A DNA stretch of 8,656 nucleotides from Chloroflexota bacterium. Lineage in GTDB: Bacteria; Chloroflexota; Ktedonobacteria; Ktedonobacterales; Ktedonobacteraceae. Below the pieces are notes generated by a model. It ran no database searches. It was not told where the DNA came from and worked only from the letters and a program-made list of their open reading frames with translations. This document shows positions 5,051-8,656 of the stretch, one piece after another. A program made the position numbers and the translations under genes. Numbering within the stretch: the first letter of the stretch is position 1; every line of letters begins with the position of its first letter. Location of the stretch: the NCBI GenBank assembly GCA_005881295.1, contig VBHS01000194.1, forward strand, positions 1 to 8,656, read 5' to 3'.

Positions 5051-6440
5051 ATGCCAACTCAGTATCTCATACCGCCAGAAGTGCCGCAAGTGCCCCCCTA
5101 TGAGGCACAGCAGATGGCACAAGGCCTGGCAGGCGACTTGGCGCTCTTTTTGTTTCCTTTGTTAGTCACCCTCGATCGGCTGTTGGACAAACGGCTGGTG
5201 CGCACCTTCTTGCAAACGATCCAGGTGATCCTCGCCTATCGCGATCGCGTGGGCGGCTTGCTCTTAAGCGAATGAGGCGGCTATCTCCTGAGCCCAGAGC
5301 AGGCGAAAGCCTGGGAGCAAGCGCCTGAGCACCCTGTTGCATTCGCCTAAGTGGGATGCGCAGGTGGTTGAGGACGAGTTGTGGCAACAAGCCAGTCAGC
5401 AGGTGCACACCTGGCAGGAGCAAGGCGAAGAGGGGCTGGCCATCTGGGATGGCAGCGAATGGGAGAAACCGGAAAGCGAGGCTTCGGAGGACTGTGTGCC
5501 GTGCGCTCCAGCAAAGCCAAGCGCCTGAGCCACATCAAGCCGGGCTACTACAACCCGCCTACTCGACCCATCGTCGTGCCGGGCTTGCATTGGTTGGCGG
5601 TGGTGCTGGTGGGGCGCGTGGCTTCCCTGGGTCCTCCCCACTTGGCGGCGATGCGCTGGTGGAGCAGTCGCGGCGTGCATGCCTCCTTCCGACGCGATGA
5701 GGAGGGCAAGCTGTTGCTCACCCTGCTGCAATGGGGGCGCATGGTCGTGCATGTCTTCGACCAGGGCTTCGCCGGTGCCTTCTGGCTGGGCTTGCTGTTG
5801 GCCTTTAACTTGCGCTTCGTGCTGCGCTGGCGCAAGGACTCCCAGCTGCTGGATGCGCAAGGCAACCGCCGCAAGACCTGGCGCATCGCCATGGGGAAAC
5901 GTGGCTGGTCGGAGCGCACCATTTGGGAGAGTCGGCGAGCGCAGTGGGTCCGAGCCAGTGTACTAGCGCTGCCGGTGCGCCATCCCGAGTCGCCGCTGTG
6001 GCTCGTCGTGTGTCGCGAGCCTCGGGCGAACCCCCTGGTATCTGTTGACCGCGGAGCCCATCAGCACCGACGAAGACGCCTGGCGCGTGGTGTTGGCCTC
6101 TATGCGCAGGTGGCAAATCGAACTGACCTGGCGCTTTAACAAAAGCGAGTTGGCCTTTCAGAGTCCACGGCTGTGGCGAAGGCCTGAGCGCGAGAAGCTC
6201 TTGGCTCTGGCGACGTTGGCCTATGCCTTTCTCTTGCACAGGCTTTCGCCGCCATATGAGCCGCTGCGGCGCTGGCTCTTACGCCACTTCTGTCATCGCA
6301 CCGGCTGGCACTTGCGCCACGTGCGCGCCCCGCTCTATCGCTTGCGCAGTGCGCTCAGTCGCTTGTGGCAACGCTACCCGCCCTGCTTCGCGGCCCTGGG
6401 CAGACCACGTCGAACACCAGCTTCGGTGACCATCACCTAA
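5051..6440 (+). pseudogene. Broken DDE transposase gene of the insertion sequence
   Basis: The start is ATG 5051, with AGGAGG (5037-5042) 8 nt upstream. The coding sense runs on but is broken four times: TGA at 5273-5275 where SELGGY would be expected; an extra base near 5312; a missing base near 5490-5492; and an extra C in the five-C run at 6031-6035. Repaired, it gives about 462 residues. The likely catalytic residues are D133 (WDGSEWEKPES), D237 (VFDQGFAGAFWLG) and E357 (RRWQIELTWRFNKSEL). The last motif keeps R-(3)-E-(6)-K of the IS4 superfamily, while the leading Tyr position is Ser. No intact transposase can be made without several recoding events, so the element is probably immobile unless helped in trans. 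Confidence 0.85.
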
Positions 6441-6662
6441 CGCTTGTCTCGAGCTGGTCGAGACCGCGTCCACTCTGCCCATGCAGAACAGAGTCAGAAA
6501 CACAGGACCATCTGAGGGCTGCACGACTTCTGTGAACAGCTCCGAGAAGCTGTGTGCTGCCAGCCGCCATGAGCAGGCCTATCTTCCCCTCTCCGCTCTT
6601 TTTCTGCTCCTCGCCTCGCTCCTTCTCTGATTGCTAGCGGCTTATGTTCTCCCATCCTGATG

Positions 6663-6710
6663 AAAAGCAGGGGTAATCCACCGCATTATGGTGGATTACC
6701 CCTGCTTTTT
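6663..6710. terminator. Strong intrinsic terminator near the right end of the insertion sequence
   Basis: AGCAGGGGTAATCCACC (6666-6682) pairs perfectly with 6690-6706, and AAA/TTT extends the stem to 20 bp. The loop is the seven bases GCATTAT. It is followed by T's on the + strand and by T's on the minus strand as well. It can therefore stop both transposase transcripts and transcripts arriving from the convergent sulfatase gene. Confidence 0.85.
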
Positions 6711-6734
6711 CTCTCCCTTAAACTCATCCTTTAC

Positions 6735-6750
6735 AAAATTCGGGATGACT
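6735..6750 (-). repeat. Right terminal inverted repeat of the insertion sequence
   Basis: AAAATTCGGGATGACT is the exact reverse complement of 4954-4969 and is followed directly by the second CATG copy. Confidence 0.85.
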
Positions 6751-6754
6751 CATG
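6751..6754. repeat. Right copy of CATG target-site duplication
   Basis: CATG directly after the right inverted repeat matches 4950-4953. The next bases differ between the two flanks, which limits the duplication to 4 bp. Confidence 0.6.
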
Positions 6755-6790
6755 GTGTGCACGATCACGAGAAGTCAGCTCGCTGCATTG

Positions 6791-8656
6791 TTAGTCACGC
6801 ATGAGCATCCCGTGCGCTTCCCGTTCGAGATGGATGCTCCCCTCCCCGCTGACATCCACGACCACCCGCTTGACCGTGCCCGTGAATGGCCATGGATACT
6901 CGCCTGGATAGTCCCCCGTGACCGGCTCGCCACCATCTCGCCCAACGTTCAGCCCCTCGCCAGCAATCGAGAACCTGCTCGGCTGGGTCCTGATCTTGCC
7001 CTCACCAACCTTCTCGTCGTTGATGTAGATGGCCAGGGTGCCGTTGGCAACGTGCGGTGGGTTTTCTCCCTCTTTGGTGAAGATGGCCGAGAGGGTCGAG
7101 GCCCCTGTTGGTACCGGCTTGCTGGAACTGATCTTCTGCTCGAATGAGCCAACAAAGTTGTAGACGTAATGTAAGGTGCCATTCTTCACATAGAGGGCAT
7201 GCCCCCCAAAGCGGCTCCCATGGGCGAACACCACTCCCTCGGCACCACTTGCCGCAATCTCGACCTCGGCTCTGATTGCGTAAGAGTGGTTAATGATACT
7301 GACCGCCGCCGCCTCGGGCACCTCGGCAGTGTTCGGATAGTAGACATACCGCTCGCGCGGTTTGGTCATTTTCGGACGTGGAGTTAATAAAATTTCGACC
7401 GCCACGCGGTCATCCAGTGGAAATCCCTGATATTTGCCTGCCTCGAAAAACCACAAATTGATCAGCTCCTGGAGCTTGTCCGGGTACTGCTCAGCGAGAT
7501 TCTGGCTCTCAGAACGATCTTCGGCCGTATGGTAGAGCTCCCAGGTGTCCTTTTCGTAGTTGCTCCAGCCTGAGAGTGTCGGGTGCGTCGTGACCGCCTT
7601 CCAGCCCTGGTGCCAGATGCCGCGCGATCCTAACATCGAGTAGAACTGGGTCTGCCTGCTCGTGGGTGCCTGTGCATTGTCAAAGCTAGAGCGCATGCTG
7701 ACGCCTTCGATGGGATGTTGCGTATAGCCCTTGACCGCCTCCGGAGCTTCGATACCCACGACATCGAGGATCGTTGGCACGATGTCGATGGCATGATGGT
7801 ACTGGTGGCGTACCTCGCCCTTACCCTTGATCCCCTTCGGCCAGGACATGATCAACGGGTCACAAATGCCGCCGTTATAGCTATAGCGCTTCCACATCTT
7901 GAACGGCGTATTGAACGCCATCGCCCAGCCGGTGGGGTAATGGTTGTACGTCAGCGGACTGCCCAGCACATCCAGGTACTTGAGGTTCTCCTCCAGGCTA
8001 TCGGGAATGCCATTCATAAACTTGCACTCATTGACCGAGCCGGTGGGACCACCCTCGCCGCTGGCGCCGTTATCGGAGACCACGATGACCAGCGTATTGT
8101 CGAGTTGGCCTGACTCTTCCAGGTAGTCAATGATCATGCCAATCTGGTGGTCGGTGTGGCTGAGGAAGCCCGCGTATACCTCGGCCATACGCCGATATAA
8201 CTGCTTTTCGTTCTCGGGCAGCTCGTCCCAGGGCTTGACGTAATCCAACGCCGGGAAGGGCATACCCGTGGGGCTCTTCGTCTCGGCTGGCGCGCCAATC
8301 GGATTGATCGGCGAGAGCTCGGTGTTCTTTGGCACAAGGCCCATGTGCTTCTGGCGATCGAGCACGAGTTCGCGGTAACGCTCGTAGCCCATATCAAATT
8401 TGCCTTTGTACTTGTCGGCCCACTCCTTGGGCGCGTGATGCGGTGCGTGAGCAGCGCCGGGGCAGAAGTACATGAAAAAAGGGCGATCAGGCGCGACGGC
8501 CTTGGCGTCCTTGATGAACTCCAGTGCCTTGTCCGTCAGATCTCGCGACAGGTGGTAGCCCTTTTCCGATCCATCTTCCGTTGGGCTGCTGGGCTGCTCG
8601 ACCGGGTGGTTATCGTGGACCAGGTCGGGATACCAGTTGTTGGTTTCAGCGCCCAG
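6791..8656 (-). CDS. Arylsulfatase (sulfatase family, AtsA-like), N-terminus outside window
   Basis: The frame is open from the window edge to TAA at 6791-6793, giving 621 visible residues. Related enzymes are near 780 residues, so about 150 are missing, including the CxPSR formylglycine motif and the first metal-binding Asp pair. The product would hydrolyse sulfate esters. Visible active-site landmarks are H70 in AAHAPHHAP, the Ca/Mg ligands D195 and N196 in VVSDNGASGEGG, and K274 in SWPKG. HAIDIVPTILDVVGI and the later WELYHTAEDRSESQNLAEQ are typical of the family. Residues from about 455 to 610 form a Gly-rich beta-sandwich-like domain (SYAIRAEVEI ... VVFAHGSRFGGHALYV), probably ConA/laminin-G-like. 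The Met at 8471-8473 is internal, because 61 further in-frame codons precede it, ending in KAVAPDRPFF. The substrate is unknown. The insertion sequence begins 36 bp past its stop. Confidence 0.93.
   Translation of the reverse strand: MGAETNNWYPDLVHDNHPVEQPSSPTEDGSEKGYHLSRDLTDKALEFIKDAKAVAPDRPFFMYFCPGAAHAPHHAPKEWADKYKGKFDMGYERYRELVLDRQKHMGLVPKNTELSPINPIGAPAETKSPTGMPFPALDYVKPWDELPENEKQLYRRMAEVYAGFLSHTDHQIGMIIDYLEESGQLDNTLVIVVSDNGASGEGGPTGSVNECKFMNGIPDSLEENLKYLDVLGSPLTYNHYPTGWAMAFNTPFKMWKRYSYNGGICDPLIMSWPKGIKGKGEVRHQYHHAIDIVPTILDVVGIEAPEAVKGYTQHPIEGVSMRSSFDNAQAPTSRQTQFYSMLGSRGIWHQGWKAVTTHPTLSGWSNYEKDTWELYHTAEDRSESQNLAEQYPDKLQELINLWFFEAGKYQGFPLDDRVAVEILLTPRPKMTKPRERYVYYPNTAEVPEAAAVSIINHSYAIRAEVEIAASGAEGVVFAHGSRFGGHALYVKNGTLHYVYNFVGSFEQKISSSKPVPTGASTLSAIFTKEGENPPHVANGTLAIYINDEKVGEGKIRTQPSRFSIAGEGLNVGRDGGEPVTGDYPGEYPWPFTGTVKRVVVDVSGEGSIHLEREAHGMLMRD

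Larger units (their letters stand above)
4954..6750 (+). mobile_element. Insertion sequence with IS4-superfamily DDE transposase remnant, 1797 bp
   Basis: The terminal inverted repeats are perfect over 16 bp: AGTCATCCCGAATTTT at 4954-4969 and its complement at 6735-6750. A second matching block, GGATGAG (4972-4978) and CTCATCC (6723-6729), lies just inside each end. The element is flanked by CATG on both sides. It holds a single transposase gene, now broken, preceded by a stem that hides its ribosome binding site and followed by about 300 bp of non-coding sequence with a strong terminator. It lies between the convergent dehydrogenase and sulfatase genes and disrupts neither. Family: the transposase signature is IS4-like, and a 4-bp duplication would suit IS701-type or related groups. 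I cannot decide from sequence alone. Confidence 0.88.
6441..6750. other. Non-coding 3' part of the insertion sequence
   Basis: No reading frame here is credible. It contains a 7-bp hairpin just after the transposase stop, GTCTCGA (6446-6452) with TCGAGAC (6458-6464). A 6-bp hairpin follows, ACAGCT (6536-6541) with AGCTGT (6548-6553). Beyond these lie a pyrimidine-rich stretch (about 6585-6640), the strong terminator (6663-6710) and the right inverted repeat. The small hairpins lack T-runs and may be chance. Confidence 0.55.

Noticed and set aside
5396..5922. Minus-strand frames within the insertion sequence
   Set aside because: They overlap the transposase remnant and are Gln/Ala/Pro-rich shadow translations without motifs or start signals.
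6446..6464. Hairpin just after the transposase stop as terminator
   Set aside because: It has a 7-bp stem but no T-run afterwards. The strong terminator at 6663-6710 fits better.
6752..7147. + strand frames opposite the sulfatase (also 7715-8113)
   Set aside because: They are antisense shadows of a GC-rich gene with clear sulfatase motifs on the minus strand.
8471..8473. ATG at 8473 as start of the sulfatase
   Set aside because: The frame continues 61 codons upstream to the window edge with family-like sequence, so this Met is internal.

Overview
The window reads as a bacterial chromosome segment. The best guess is the class Ktedonobacteria (Chloroflexota), and this is inference only. It rests on the style of the zinc-ribbon, membrane-anchored protein with Pro/Thr-rich linkers, on a GroES/GroEL pair of bacterial type with a short non-GGM tail, and on a GC-rich transposase type I associate with that group. 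No rRNA, tRNA, CRISPR array or phage module was seen.

Left part (1-2460, + strand): a short leader with phased 11-bp repeats is followed by a 76-residue Cys-rich, probably metal-binding protein, then groES and groEL. All three lie in the same orientation with short gaps and no visible terminator between them. The groESL unit ends in a nearly perfect palindrome with 28-nt arms and T-rich tails on both strands. It serves as terminator for groEL and for the convergent gene on the other side, whose stop codon lies at its edge.

Middle part (2458-4893): a minus-strand pair encodes an 87-residue unknown protein and a 310-residue zinc-ribbon/transmembrane/PsbP-like protein. They share a near-consensus promoter (TTGACA, 17 nt, TATATT) overlapped by a 27-bp imperfect palindrome. 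Divergent to them on the + strand is an NAD-type D-2-hydroxyacid dehydrogenase (glyoxylate/hydroxypyruvate reductase group). The shared upstream region carries two further inverted repeats that could be operators.

Right part (4950-6754): a 1797-bp insertion sequence has 16-bp perfect terminal inverted repeats and a 4-bp CATG target duplication. Its DDE transposase gene is broken by one stop codon and three frame changes, although the D-D-E and R-(3)-E-(6)-K residues survive. The start region folds into a long stem that would hide the ribosome binding site, and the 3' end holds a strong terminator, so the element looks insulated from neighbouring transcription at both ends.

Far right (6791-8656, - strand): most of a large arylsulfatase with a C-terminal beta-sandwich-like domain. 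Its N-terminus, including the formylglycine motif, lies beyond the window. The insertion sequence sits between the convergent dehydrogenase and sulfatase genes, so it interrupts neither.
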